The notes under the pieces were generated by a model. The model saw only the letters and a list, made by a program, of their open reading frames with translations. It was not told the DNA's origin and made no database searches. A stretch of DNA of 64,000 nucleotides, taken from the NCBI GenBank assembly GCA_000507305.1, contig DF240185.1:30311-94310 (forward strand). The letters run 5' to 3'. Shown here piece after piece: positions 43,478-56,320 of the stretch. Both the position numbers and the translations under genes were made by a program. Numbering within the stretch: the first letter of the stretch is position 1; each line of letters starts with the position of its first letter. The DNA is from Breviolum minutum Mf 1.05b.01 (taxonomy: Eukaryota > Sar > Dinophyceae > Suessiales > Symbiodiniaceae).

Positions 43478-43690
43478 CTACTTCAAAACTGAATCACCTA
43501 ATAAATTCTGGTAACCATAATGGTAACCATATGGTATCCAATCGCCTTCAAACGCCAAACGGAATTTCTCATCAGCAGTACATCCACCATCCTGAGGCCC
43601 GAGTCCGTCCCGAGTCCGTCCCGAGTCCGCCTTCTTCGGGACTGTTCTCGGCCAAGGCATCGTCTTCAGGGCTCTCCGTTAAGACGGGGA
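43478..43690 (-). CDS. Exon region with two open frames
   Basis: One frame reads LAENSPEEGGLGTDSGRTRA; the other RTVPKKADSGRTRDGLGPQD then KFRLAFEGDWIPYGYHYGYQ. An 11-bp tandem repeat inside (43600-43632) shifts which frame is open. Either could be the real exon. Confidence 0.35.
43600..43632. repeat. 11-bp tandem repeat, three units
   Basis: CGAGTCCGTCC twice, then CGAGTCCGCCT. GC-rich, inside a likely exon. Confidence 0.9.
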
Positions 43691-44149
43691 AAATCGTCTG
43701 CGTTTCAACGCCTCAGAATTGTCATGTGGCTATATTTAGCCATAATAGCCTGTGCAAAATATGACAAACTTTCTACTGGATGCCGTTGAGGACATCGTGA
43801 GTATATAGTGTGATATTCTGTAACTATATCGTACTAGTACGTATATACATGTATATACATGATCAGCAATAATCCATAGTAATTCTCTAGGGCTTGCGAC
43901 ATGTCCAAAGTTCATCTTTCACAAATATCAGGTGGGCCATTTTTCGGGATTGCTTCGAGGTTTAAAGATCTGGACGGTACAACTGCCTCAGTCTGATTGA
44001 ACTCAAATCCTTGGACTCTACACGAAGTTATTGCAAGAAGAGTGGTGTGTCATCCTCTCATTAACAAGAATGGCTTCGTAGCTGCTCCGTCAACAAAACA
44101 TACAGTAAAAAAAAACAGAGTTCGCATTCAAACTCCTCGCTGGGTGATT

Positions 44150-44389
44150 ATATTTATCATGAACATCATTCCATTTAAAAAACACACACTCAATCCAAAC
44201 ATTCTTCCACTGAATAACAGCGAAAACATCTGGACCACTATCGAAAAAAATCGTCAATAATGGAATATCAATCGAATAATCAATATCAATCGAATAATCC
44301 TTCAGCCCATCCTGGATCATCACCAAAACACTGGTGGTCATTGGCTCCAGTTCCGTTTGTATCGCCTCTTCGATAGTTTTAACCTCCAT
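44150..44389 (-). CDS. Exon with internal duplication, possible start
   Basis: Open from an ATG at 44389 or from the nearby CATGGAG|G: MEVKTIEEAIQTELEPMTTS, VLVMIQDGLKDYSIDI, DYSIDIPLLTIFFDSGPDVF. The 18-bp unit GATTATTCGATTGATATT is duplicated in tandem, giving DYSIDI twice. The frame continues to 44090 but the composition worsens. Family unknown. Confidence 0.5.
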
Positions 44390-44950
44390 GAATGTCGGTC
44401 AGGGTGACAGGTGTGGTTGATGTGTCCTTCTGTGTCAAATGACTTGATGATGCTTATACTTAAATAATGTAGTAATTTTAATGTTAAATATGAAGAACCC
44501 TTGATCCCTGCAACTTCTTCAAGACAAAGTGCAAAACAAACTATAAGTCAAGAAGACTGAAGCCAAGTCGTTTAAATCAAAGCGTTGCGAAGGTGTTCAA
44601 AATTGCTCCAGCAACAGCCACGAAACCTGCCTTCATGTGCCATGGGTTCAGTATGACTCCGATGGATGGCTACATTAAGAAACTGATCTGCAGTGGAATG
44701 CCCTACTGAAACATAGCAACCAAACAAAAATAGCCATAGATTCTAGGATCCATAGGCCCTCAGCATCTAGCGAAACCAAAAAGGAATGGGTTGTTCAATT
44801 TGAAATGAATTACAACACGTAAAAACACTGGAAGCAAACAAACATCCCTACTTCTGAAACAACATTGTCTTGAGATGTCTTGAGGATATGAAAACCTTTG
44901 GCGCCTTTCAGGCGTTGCGTGAGGTTCCAAACATACATTTCGACCGTAAG

Positions 44951-47900
44951 TCAAGAGGCATTCAACTGTGCTTTCTCTGCTTCAAGAGCGCTCTTTTCCG
45001 CCAAGAGCTTGTTTTTCACCTGCCTGGCAGTTTCCAGCAACCGGAGTCAAGTGAAACATAGAGTTCAAATGAGTGCAGTATGAGTAGATGAGTTCTCTGA
45101 AAAGATTTCAAATTCCGTTTTTCTCTGCGTCAAGTCTAAATCAGTTTTGTCAAGATCAGTGACTCAGTGACCCAAAAACATCCTGCATCGATATGACACG
45201 ACACGATGATCTTGAGATGAAATCAGAACTTGACTTGGAATTCAGGACAATGAGTCTCAAATGATTTTGAACTTTGACATCACAATTTCAAATTGTCAGG
45301 AATTGATATGAGGCCAATCCCTAAAATCTGATTAGATACCATCCTTTGAATCCTGGAATCCTGTGACCTTCAAAATGAACTCCTAGGTATCTTGGGTTGA
45401 TTTGATTCAATCCAGGTACGCCAACTGACGCTTCTGCGCCACCAGTTGTTGTTGGACTTTCTTGGACTTCTCGCTGAAGTCATTCTTCTCCTTTTCGATC
45501 CTCAGGGTCGAAAAAGACGGGTTCCGGGAATCGCAGTGCTCTCAGGTATGAGGGATATGATGAACATATGAAACAAATGATGAAGCAATAAAGAACGTAC
45601 ATCCGAAAATTAATTTAAAAAAACAACCACAGGATGATTGCGTAAGGAAGTTTTGGACAAAAGGACCAGCAAAGCGTGCTAGAATGTAGACTTCCCGTGC
45701 TTCTCATTGTGGCAAAGTGCACGTGGAATCCCCAACACTGTGGAATCCCATTTTTTCAACCTGGTCCGGCTTGCAACGTTGTCGGATCAAGACCAAATTG
45801 ACGCAGGCCTCTGGTAACACCATGTAATACCTAATGCTGGCTGGAGAATTCCCGAATCTTTCCTCTTTTTTCCTAAAAGCTATCCATGGGAACACATCTC
45901 TTTTAATTGAAGCCAAAGTGTCGCAGCACGCAGCTGATGGATCTCTTTTTGTTGTGACCTTGCTAGAAACATCGCAGTGATGAAAAGTGATGGAAACACC
46001 ACGCTATATGATCAAATAATTGCAAACATATGTAACACATGCTAACAAGTCATTTGGATCATTTTGGAGTCTTGAAGCGTCCAAATTGTATGGATGCATG
46101 GATAACGACTGATCCCCTTTTTGCAGCGCTCTTCTTACTGCTTGTAACAACTCGAAAACCCGTCTTCTGCATGCCCATCCTCGCTGTGCAATGATGCCTA
46201 AAGGTTAGACAACAAATTGTCTAATTCTTTTCTCCAACTAAGTTTTAAATGTCTTCTTCCAAGTGCAAGGAGTCTCATACAGTACCCAATACTATTTGAA
46301 GTTTGGTAACTACGCAAAATGCCACGAACAATTCTTCAGTACTTGATTCACATCACATTATATACACATGACATATTCCATAACAAGAGACTCAAACTCG
46401 ACTTGAGATTGCTCTTGATTAGCCTGCATTTCTGCCTTTTGTTTCTCCTTAGCTGTTGTCAAATCCCTAAGGCCAATGAAAACTGACCTCAGGGAGTCGA
46501 CAACTGATACCCCGATCTTGAGGCACAATGGCATAAGCATTGCTATGTCACTATATCAGCAACAGTGCAGACAGGTGTTGGTAGAATAGTCTCTTCCCAC
46601 TCAAAATATCAGCTTGGCTCGGACCAAAGTTTATCAATTTCTTGCTCATAAGCCATACTAGTCAGACTTCTTGATTCATGATGGTCTCGTATCAGCGCAC
46701 TGAAGCTGTAGCTGTCACACTGTTATGTTTAGGCTGGCAAATCTGAAACATCCTGAACCTCCACCACTTTGAAGTGGGCATAATCTGGCATCATGTGGAC
46801 CCATTATCCCCATCCGTCTTTCTGCCAAGCTTCGACCTCTGCTTCCAAAAGGGCCACTTTGGATTTTTGTGCTTGCAGTTCCTTAATTTCATTAACACCA
46901 TGCCAGCAGTTAAACCTTTCCCCCCCACCGAGAAGACAAAGAACAACATCGAAAAAAAAAACATATGAAAATCAGGTGAAATCATCTAACATCATCCAAC
47001 ATCCAACCCTTCACCTGTATCTAACATATCTAACTCCCCGATCCAAGACACCACTCGTTGATGTGCCATGACCTCTGCATCCTCATCAATCTCTGCCCGC
47101 TCTTTGGCGACTTTCTCCTGACGAGTTTTCTCTGGGCGCTTCTTGATCAAAGGGAAAATCCCATTAACATCAGAATGTTTTCTTGTATCCCACTATCTCA
47201 CTACTCCTTCCATTCGAACATCAAACATCTCATGATGTACTTGATTAATTGACAACTGTAATCTATTTCCGTCCTTGTGGTGTTGGTTTTATGAAAAAAA
47301 GTAGGATAATGCATATAGGATGGTTCCGGCCTTCGTGGAATGTGGACATGCCAGCAATCTGGATGGGAAGTTGCTCCGTAAGATTGAGTAAGAACATAAA
47401 GCACGAATCAAGAACAAATGAATGATTTACAAGCATTTGGTTCCCTTCTTCTATAGGATCTGAGAGGTAAATTGAGAAATTCCCTGTACAAATCTTCACA
47501 TTTTGCTTCCGGCACCATCACAGTGTTGTTGGAGTATCAAGTATTTCCGTAAACCCCCTGTACAGCCGCAAGCAACTCCTGTTCTCTTTCCATCTTCACA
47601 CGCATTTCTTGAATTGCAGCATCAAAATCAGCTTGTTGATCAGCCAACCTGATATCACCATGAAGCTTGGGTAAGCCAGTGGATGTAGTGATCAACTGGT
47701 GTCACCCAGGCTCTAATAATTTGATCATTTTGTTTCAAATCAGAAAGGTCGAATCTCAGGGTTTCTTCCAAGAACACTCCATCATTTTGGCCAAGATAGA
47801 AAATGATTGATGTGAAAACAAATTGTCACTTGCAGAAAACTCTGGGAAGTGAAAATCTGATTGGATATGTAATTTGTAGTTCTTCCCTCCCGTTAAAAAG

Positions 47901-50900
47901 TGTCTGCTTGAGTGGCATGGTTGCCGTGGCTTGAATGTCCAAGCAGCACACAGCTTTGGTTGGAACAATTGTTCAGTGAGCAGGACGTTTGTGTTTCAAG
48001 CACTCACCAATATAACAATCCTATAGGCTTTTGGTCACTCCTTTTCATCTCTCATTACCTTCCATTGCTGCCTTGTGGGCACAACGATCTTTGTAGCTCC
48101 AAATTGCTTTCCGACAGAAATTGCAGGCAAAGTGCTCTCGACGTTGTCGCTCAATGCTTTCTCTGGCGAACTGCAGCTCCTCTTTGTCTTGCTCCGTCAA
48201 CGAAACATCATCTTTCTGAGAGTCCAGTCTTCTCCTTTCCTGCCAAGGCGTAGTAGCTGTAGTCTTGTCTTTCTTCAAAGCCCAACTCAATGGACTGCTC
48301 GTGAAAGTCAAGCTTAGACGCAAATAAAAACACGAAACCTGTGAAGATTTCTGTTCATACATAGGCAGTGCTTCTGCTGATGTTCTGTGTGTGAACCAGC
48401 TTCCGAAAAATATTCGGAAATGTTAGAGTACCCTATCATCACCCTTTAGCCCCAGGAGTACATCCTTTTCATCCTATGTCCAACAACTTCCTTGCAGTCC
48501 AAGTGTCTGCTGCCAGATCTTGTTTCTCCTGGTCAAAACGCAGTGCATTTAGTTGCAAAAATTGGTAAAGTAGATTATCCGATTGCGGGACATGTTGTTG
48601 ATAGACATCAGTTTCCAAACATGTTTTAAAGATTACACCATCGGAGTCCAACTTCAGTCATTTCTGCACAGTGGAGGTGGCGTAAAAGGAATGGCGAGTC
48701 CCCAACCCACTGAAGCGTTTTGTGCTAAGCACCATTGGTGTTTTATCATCCAACTCCTTGTGACCTGCAAAAACATCCGAAAAAACTACGTCTAGCGTGG
48801 TAGTCATCAAATCATTATTCCAACAACATGCAGGGGTTCCGCTCCTTCTCGATGGACTCTACAGTGCCTTTGCGCGTCTCATCAAAGTCGCGCCGGGCCT
48901 TCTCCAAGTCAGCTTGTTGTTTCTCCAGTTGCCTCATGATGTCATACGGCTCGGCCAATGTGGCTGAGTGTTGTGAACTCCAAACAAACTTTCTCTTTGG
49001 GACAAAGTTCTTTCTGATCATCTCGCGTTGATGTATATGATATACATCTTGCCTATATTAACATTGCATCATTGCGCATGTGTCACCAAAAAGATTTGTG
49101 CCAAAGTCTTGGCGATTTGTTGCAGCAGTGACGATTTCAGCCATGCGCCACTTGGATAGAAGATATAAAAAATATGATATCTTCTATTCAATTTACCCTA
49201 AAACCTGTCGCCTGCTATAAAGGGTATATCTTCTATTTACTTTGACCTAAAGACCACGTCGTGACATGATTTTGACATGTCGGTTCAAACCAATATCTTC
49301 TATTCAATTGTACCTCGAAACCATTACCGGGATGCATTTTCATCCATGTTCTTGCAATCAGTATCTTCTATTTGCCGGTATGCCCCAAACAGTAGCCATT
49401 TTTGATCTTCTATTTAATTAATTCATTCAATATCTTCTATTTTAAAATCCTGAACTATAAATAAACATACTTTTAGGCAAGGTGCCATGCCTCTGTGTAT
49501 ACATTAATTATCTACATACACTCTGTTTTGCGTACCGGAGTAGCAATCTTACATACGTATACAAATGATTGTATAAATGTTCTTGTCCATTTGTCTTCAT
49601 GGATTTAGGAAAAGCAGGGAAAAGCTACTTGTACAATCGGGTACTCTGGTGCGCTACACCTATTCATCGTCCTCATCATCTATGGAATCTCATACATCTT
49701 GGCCATAGACAAGTTGAAAACAGAAGAAACCCACCATTCAGAGCTAGGCTATATCTAAACCCTTAGAGGCTGCTAGAACTCCTTAAGGTTTCTGTAACAA
49801 CCGTGAGCAAACTTCGAAAAGCACTTCTTCCCATTGAAAACAGAAACAATACTTTTCTGCCCAGCTTCATCTTCTCAGTTTCCAATTTCCTTCTTCGATT
49901 TTGTGTTTCTCTGTCGAAGGTTTCGCATTGTTCCTTCTTTTTCAATATTTCCTGGGCGAAAAGGAAGTTTGGGAACCAGCTCCCAGGGCGAAAATGAAGC
50001 CGTTAAGCTGGAAGTTTTGCGAACAATTCTCATATCCTTTGTGGGTTCCTTTCATGTCCGCCTATTGGGCCCAGACCTTCCATACTGATGTGGATGACTC
50101 ACACATCCTAAACCTGATGGTCATTGGATTGAATCACTTGTGACCGATTTAGTCAATTGGTTGAAGCCAGGAGTCAAAAATTGGAAAAATCAGATGGAGG
50201 GTCTGCTAGTCCTGGCAACACTATGACATATCCATTGATCCATACGTCTTTGTACTGTAATTGAGTCTTTTATATATATATTTGCCGTATTTCTCCATAC
50301 TTCTGCTATACATGTTGAAACTACAAGCCGTATAGTAAAGGAGTATATTATATTCTATATTGATTCTATCACAGACCAGATCTTTTCTAGATACAGTATA
50401 CTTATCTATAAAATATGAAGGAACATTTTCCAAGAAACCAGGGTGGAACGGGTTTTCATAGAGACAACAAACATGATCTGCAACTTTAGAGTCTGTCTCT
50501 AAGGTCAAGAGTTGTTGTTTCTGATCATCCACACGTTGCCGTTCGCGAGCAATGTCCTGAGCTCGGCAGCATCGGTACAGGGGACAGGGAAAGAGATAGA
50601 TTCTACAATATTCTACAATCATGTATAATATCAATATTACCACATTTCCTTTCCATACAGCCATACATCTACTATTCTTATCCTTCCTTGCTAAGTATTA
50701 AGTTCAATATGAGAGGTGACTATGAGCTTCACACACCACTGTGCATTGATATGTATCAAACAAAAACGAGGGGGCCTAGAGCGTTTGGATTAAAATGTAT
50801 ACGTATAATAATATAGAGATGGTATGATAGTCTACATGTACAGGTATGAATAAAAATCTGATCTAAAACAAACTTCACATGCAGAATATCTTTCAACTCT

Positions 50901-53900
50901 CACCCTCCTGAAGTCATTGGTCCGGCTTTAGGCTTTTGGCAGGATTGCCAAGTGTGTGGACATCCTTCATGTATCCCTATTATTCTGGAGGACATCTCCT
51001 TCTGCAAATAGCCGTTAGCGCGCAGTCCAGTACAGTCTTGGACAAGTGGGTCACTAGTTGGTCTGCGATGTGCCCAATGGAGGTTTGACGGGTGATAGTT
51101 TTGAAATGAGGCCTTCCATCTCCAAGGATACGAACGGTCAAAGTCATGCGTTGTTCTGCTGGATATTCTAGAATCTAAAACACATAAATTTTTGGAATCC
51201 TCTATGACCACACCCTGAAAAACACAACCCTTTCATGAACATCTTTTTTTTGTATGTATAAAAACATCATGGCCCATAACGAAAAACAACAAAAACATCA
51301 AATCCAAGTCTCCGCTCGACTCTCTTTGTTCTTGGCTCTTCGCTCTTCTTCTGCTTGCACATCAAGGCCCAGCTCGGCCTTGACCTAAAGGTTGCTGAAA
51401 CAGTCGGTTGAAACCGTAGGACATCGACAAAAAACAACGGTTGGATGATTCCCTTACTGGTTTATGCGATATATATGCGATATAAATAACGGAGATTCCC
51501 TTTTCACTAAAGGAAAACATGAACCTTGTAGAGTGTGTACAATTGTACAGATCAATGTTTCCCTGAAATGTTTCCAACACAATCGGCACATATATTGGCA
51601 CCTTGTCATGCTCGTCGCGAAGGGATTTCTGCAGCAAAACCTTCTTGAATTGCAGTCGCACAACTTCCCGTTGAAAGTGAGCCACCTTCCAGGAAATGCA
51701 ACGTCACAAGAGTATGGGCCAGGATTCCAGGTGACTAATATGTGATCTCTTTAATTTTCAAAGCAACTCCTTTGACATCTCATGCATTTAGCCAACCCAT
51801 GAATCAGTTGAGATGGGTTGCATTGCAAACTTTTCCTTGAAACTCCCCTTTCAACGTGGTATAGGTAGCAAGAACTTTCGCATCTTGGATCAAATCCTAC
51901 AAAGAAGTTCCTCTGGAGGACCAACGCCTGCTTCCATGCAGTGCAATTGGGTGGCTGCAAGCGAATTCGCAAAGGTCTGCTTTTGATCGCATTTTGAAAC
52001 TCCTGTCACATGGCAGGTGGAAGCCCCCACAGTGCTTGATTCCTTTTTTCGGGATGACCTATGGATGGGACTGTTTCCTACAATCCTGACATGGATTTCC
52101 CGTCAACGTGAAGAGAACACCATCCGAACCACACATTTTGAGGTGATCAGCCACACATGTATAGGCATATGTATTGATACAGTCATATGTACACACGATC
52201 AAACAATCTTGTCGTTATCATTCTAATATTGTAATATTGTGTGTAATCATACTGTATATAGTAACATAAAGCAATATACTTACCATGCAATCAACATCTG
52301 CTTCTCTACAGAATCGCAAATTATCGTTAATCCAAGTGGTCTTTTTTCAGCTCGAACAACTTTGGCTCACCATGTTCCAGTTGCCCAACACTTTGCATCA
52401 TTACTGCTGAGCACAGCCCTGGTTTCGAGATAGATGTTGGCTATCCAAAATCTGATCAAATTCCATGTTTCACCTGTAACTAACTGAAAGGTGGAATCCG
52501 ATGATACATGATCCATGATTAAAAAAAACTCTGAGGGCTTTCCATCAGCGTTGATCGCTGGGTACAGTATTTCTTGTCAGGATTTGACAAAAACCATTGA
52601 ATTATCTTCTACACAAGCCTCCTGCAATGTACCTTGCGGATCATGTGAATACAACACCATACGATCTTTGAGGAAAGGCAATCTAGCGTGACCATGGTCA
52701 GTGTCCGTGGTTGAGCACCTCGCGCGTCATATTGCCCACTTTCAGGCCACCGAGTTCCTGGGAGTTTCAGTGGTGAACCCCCACAGCCACCAAACAACAA
52801 CATGAACATATGACCGTGACACGCAAGGGAAACACAGACCTACAGAATATGACCTACAATCCTGATTTTGGGCAATTTCCTGTTTTCAATCTCAAGCACA
52901 TGCATCAACCATGGAACAATACAACTTTGGGGTGATGATCCCACAGTGATCTTCACAAATAATCAGATCCTATGGAAGTGCTAGTGCTCCTCTGCACAGC
53001 ACCGACTGCAGATGGACCTATTGTATCACCTAGAGACAGTAAGTACATTTTTTGGAGACTCCATTGCTCATCCTGATAGGTTTTTCATGGTGTCTCCCGC
53101 ATTTTAACTGTACCATGTAGGTGCCAAAACGTTGGCGCAACAAAAAACGCTGCAGCTCCAAGGCTCTAAAACTTCGCAGCCAGGGCCGATCCTAGGGATG
53201 AACAAAAACCGTGTGGCAGGGAAGGGAGGACGACGATAATTGCTGTCATGGTTTCATTGTCAAAGCATCAGAGTTTCCATAAAAAACTACGGAAAAAAAA
53301 CATTACTGTAGATAGACTGACAGAAAGGCATCTGCTCACACATTACATCATTCCGTATGCTCTGCTCAAATATTAATCAAACATTTACTGTACATAAATT
53401 GGCCAACCAACTCAAAAAGAATGTTAATCACAATAATTAATGAATTATTGATATGTCAAACTGTGCCCATCATCATACTACAAGTACGTGAAATAGCAAT
53501 CTCATCACATCAATAAGCACATCCTGTCAAGGATCCCAGCGCTCTCTGCCCACGTACCAGCATGCACATGCTTGACGATCAAGGGAGGAGGCGGCAACGG
53601 TGGCAACGCGACGAAGACCAAACCCAGGCTGCTGACCTTTAGGTCTTGGCTTTGGTGCGATTTCAGTGAGGATTTGGCGTTGGTTTTTCTTTTGCTTCGC
53701 TGCACGTTGCCCGATTACTGTACTTTTAGTTTGTGTTTCTGCGACTCGTGCTTTATTTGACTTTTTGTACGTCTACAGTACATCTATCATCATGTCCGGA
53801 ATCATGTCCGGTATGTGTCTCTGGCTTGTGTTCTATAATGGGATGTCCCCCAGCCTGCTGTCCTGGAAATGCCCGTTGGTTGGTTGATTCCGGTGTTCCA

Positions 53901-54955
53901 TTGATGGAAAACTAGTGTATATAAATATACGTGTAGAATTATATCATAGATGATTGCTTGTGTAACAATCAATGTAAACGTGGAAACAGGACGTGAACAA
54001 GCAAATGCACATGCATGTCTTTACAAACCTCTTGAAAGATTCAGCAAAAACACATGCTCTGACTCTACACATAATGGCAAAGCTCGTCAATTTGTAGGTG
54101 CTCTGAATTCATCATGAGTTTGACAAATAAACACTTCTATTGTGTCAGAGATAGGCGCTTTACAAATCACAAGCATGTGTGTAGAATACTGTACATGCTG
54201 TCATCAAAAAGAACCAATCCTTTGTCAAAATCTTTGATCTGACAGCAAAGACATTGCACAAATGGTGGGACTTTCTTTGGCCATACTCTTCGAACCCGTA
54301 CATAACATATCTTTTGGCTGTTAGATACCTGACTCAATGACTCAATGATCTCTTCAGGAACAACGATGCCCCTGCTGTTCAACAACTTTCCGCCTTTGAA
54401 CCAGAACCAATATGTGACAATGGAATCAGTATCCAAATCCAAGTTATCATAATTCCAAAACATGAAGTGGTCATTCTGAAAGGATTCACCCCATTAACAT
54501 GAAATGATGAAATACCTCTTTCTCGTTTTGCAAGAGATAAAACTGCTGAGATAAAACCAACCATTTCATACATGGCTGGTCATACTTGAATGGCTGGTGG
54601 CTAGGAGTCTGCATCTGGAGGTTGGCTTCCCACAGCTTTATCGTCATGGCAGAAGCCCAGGCCATACATTGCAGGTCTTAAATGTCTTCGTCTTCTTTTT
54701 TTGTTGTTCGGATTGCATCTTTATCGTTTTTTGCAGGTTTTGTGAACATCAGACTTGTGTCCCGGCATGTTAGAATGTTGCAACCTTATTGATTTTCCAG
54801 CTCTCTTATCAGCTGCGAACAACAACGTATACATTAGAATATCAGCTCACATGAAGCGTTTGGTTTCACCCTTTTCAAAAGTTGCTCATCTCATCTTGTC
54901 AAGGAACCGAGTCGTCGGCTGTGAGGATCTGCTCCTCCCTCTGAGTAACGTCCAT
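44951..54955 (-). CDS. Large multi-exon gene for a long coiled-coil protein
   Basis: At least 14 minus exons join in phase. From the 5' side: 52002-51901 (EFQNAIKSRPLRIRLQPPNC), 51685-51602 (VAHFQREVVRLQFKKVLLQK), 51384-51321, 51167-51034 (RMTLTVRILGDGRPHFKTIT), 50556-50485, 49951 to about 49855, 48932-48863 (QLEKQQADLEKARRDFDETR), 48528-48496, 48239-48136 (EELQFARESIERQRR), 47648-47555 (LADQQADFDAAIQEMRVKME), 47141-47073, 46881 to about 46830, 46466-46385, about 45988-45925, 45500-45420 and the terminal 45023-44951 (NKLLAEKSALEAEKAQLNAS, stop). From 50556 on the protein is almost continuous charged heptad-type coiled coil, as in basal-body, flagellar or cytoskeletal proteins. Several joins need GC donors (48496, 48136, 46830). 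Likely upstream exons: 54955 (MDVTQREEQILTADDS), 54393-54329, 53772-53527, 53191-53114, 52757-52719, 52418-52371. The exact ortholog is not recognised. One join near 46.1 kb is open. Confidence 0.75.
49177..49441. repeat. Degenerate array of ATATCTTCTATT motifs
   Basis: Six copies of (AT)ATCTTCTATT at 49177, 49226, 49293, 49362, 49404 and 49430, with partial flanking similarity (CAATTTACC, ACTTTGACC, CAATTGTACC). Irregular spacing of 26-69 bp. It lies in an intron of the coiled-coil gene. Confidence 0.75.
53527..53772 (-). CDS. Basic exon, probably part of or next to the coiled-coil gene
   Basis: Acceptor TGTACTGTAG|ACG followed by 81 codons open to a stop: TYKKSNKARVAETQTKSTVI, GQRAAKQKKNQRQILTEIAP, KPRPKGQQPGFGLRR. 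CGC|GTTGCC would be an in-phase donor to the exon 53191-53114 (DRPWLRSFRALELQRFLLRQ). A second frame is open but Pro/Leu-rich. Confidence 0.5.
   Translation of the reverse strand, partial: TYKKSNKARVAETQTKSTVIGQRAAKQKKNQRQILTEIAPKPRPKGQQPGFGLRRVATVAASSLDRQACACWYVGRERWDP
54329..54393 (-). CDS. Short internal exon
   Basis: Acceptor GGTTCAAAG|GC and donor AGTCAG|GTATCT, 21 codons: GKLLNSRGIVVPEEIIESLS Q. It joins in phase to an upstream piece with acceptor TTTTATCTCAG and donor AGAAAGAG|GTATTT (VLSLAKRERG). Likely 5' part of the coiled-coil gene. Confidence 0.45.
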
Positions 54956-55154
54956 GGTGCCACATGGCAGCAAAAGGTTAAGCGCTGCAGACAAGGAAAT
55001 GAGATAATAGCTTAGTTTAGATGCTTTGTTGGGAGACATTTTTAGCTATTACAGGGTGTTGATATATGTTGATTTTGCTTGACAGCTATCGGGAGCCGCC
55101 GCTGCTTTTTTTCAGTCTAAAAGAAACCCAGGTAGTTTTCCAGCATTGTATAGA

Positions 55155-55769
55155 TTAGTCTAGAGTAAACTTCTTCTTTGCTGCAGTCTGCTCATATTGG
55201 GAAGTCACGAGCTTTCGTCTGAGTTCGTTTTTCACTTTGCAGCAGCCGGAATCGATGTTCTTGTATGCCTGAGTCATACATGCTTAGAGTTCATACTTCC
55301 AGTATCCTCTGTTTTCAAGGCCATTTTCCTTGATACCATGTACTACACTACCAACTTGATAGATCGGCGGTCACAGCGGTGGACCCACATGATGGACTTG
55401 ATGTACTTTTCCAAACCCATCTTAACCCATCTTAACCGACTACGGTGAGGTCTCAATTGCCTGGTGATTCAACCGCTTGAGGTCCGAAAGCACCAGCAAC
55501 CACCAGCTGCATGTCTCAGGCATACCAATTCACCACCATTTCCAATCACCATGAAATCACCATCCATATCCACCTGGTAAGGTTGTCAAGTTACACCTTT
55601 CTTACAAAGCCACGACGGATATCCTCACTGGCCGTCTTCAATGATGCTGGCATCTCTGCTGCCTCTCCTGCGGCGAATTTCCGAATCGTTGGAAGTCATG
55701 AGGTTCAAGGCTCAACCCCCAACCTGTTAGGGGAGCGGCCAAATCGGGCCCCGTAGTCATCGCGGCAAC
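55155..55769 (-). CDS. Five-exon C-terminal part of an unknown gene
   Basis: Exons 55769-55724 (acceptor CTCTGCCAG|GTT, VAAMTTGPDLAAPLT), 55667-55606 (acceptor TTCGCCGCAG|GA, donor GGCTTT|GTAAGA, EAAEMPASLKTASEDIRRGF), 55514-55461 (WWLLVLSDLKRLNHQ, GC donor CAG|GCAATT), 55420-55352 (MGLEKYIKSIMWVHRCDRRS, donor AAGTTG|GTAGTG) and 55259-55155 (NIDSGCCKVKNELRRKLVTS, QYEQTAAKKKFTLD, stop). Every join is in phase. The protein is helical and basic at its C-terminus. The gene ends 200 bp upstream of the first likely exon of the coiled-coil gene, so the two lie head to tail. Family not recognised. Confidence 0.65.
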
Positions 55770-56146
55770 CTGGCAGAGGTTTTTTACCATGCCAGCACCG
55801 TGCTGATCTACGAGACACAAATCCGTAGAAAATGATGTGTATATCTGCTTTTTTGTCTCGTTGGCATTCCAAGCTTGTTTCATTGCCCCTCTTACTCAGG
55901 AAATTCCTGACTGTCAGCTGGAACTAGACCACTAGCTACTTGTATGAGACCTCCAATGTTGCTTCTCTGCGTCATCCATCAGCAAAACTCCAATAGACAA
56001 TCCACGGCCAAGATGCCGACTGTAAACACTTGAAAAACATCAAACATATAAAGGCAATAATCCGTGATCATACTTCCAAAACAATAACAAGTACTGTGAA
56101 TAGGTCTTCCCTTGTTTGTTTTCAGACACTTTCCACAGCCGAGCTT

Positions 56147-56320
56147 TCACCACCAACGATCCAGACTCCAGTCAAATTGCACAGGACCAACCTTGATTGG
56201 TGCGATGCCACCGTTCAATCTGGGAGACTTGAGCCAAACAAAATGCATCGGTGCGATGCAAACCTTGATCTCTTTCCCAACAGCAGAACAGTTGAAGATA
56301 TGTAATACCTTTTCGCATGC
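56147..56320 (-). CDS. Candidate exon, unknown protein
   Basis: Reads NCSAVGKEIKVCIAPMHFVW then LKSPRLNGGIAPIK before GTTGGT, a possible donor near 56197. The frame runs on to 56147. Another minus frame is also open. Confidence 0.35.
   Translation of the reverse strand, partial: ACEKVLHIFNCSAVGKEIKVCIAPMHFVWLKSPRLNGGIAPIKVGPVQFDWSLDRWW

Noticed and set aside
49389-49410. Possible relic of the dinoflagellate spliced leader (AGTAGCCATTTTTG)
   Set aside because: Only about 12 bases match the leader core and the GGCTCAAG end is missing; chance is likely. Similar weak matches at 56231 and 32722 were also dropped.
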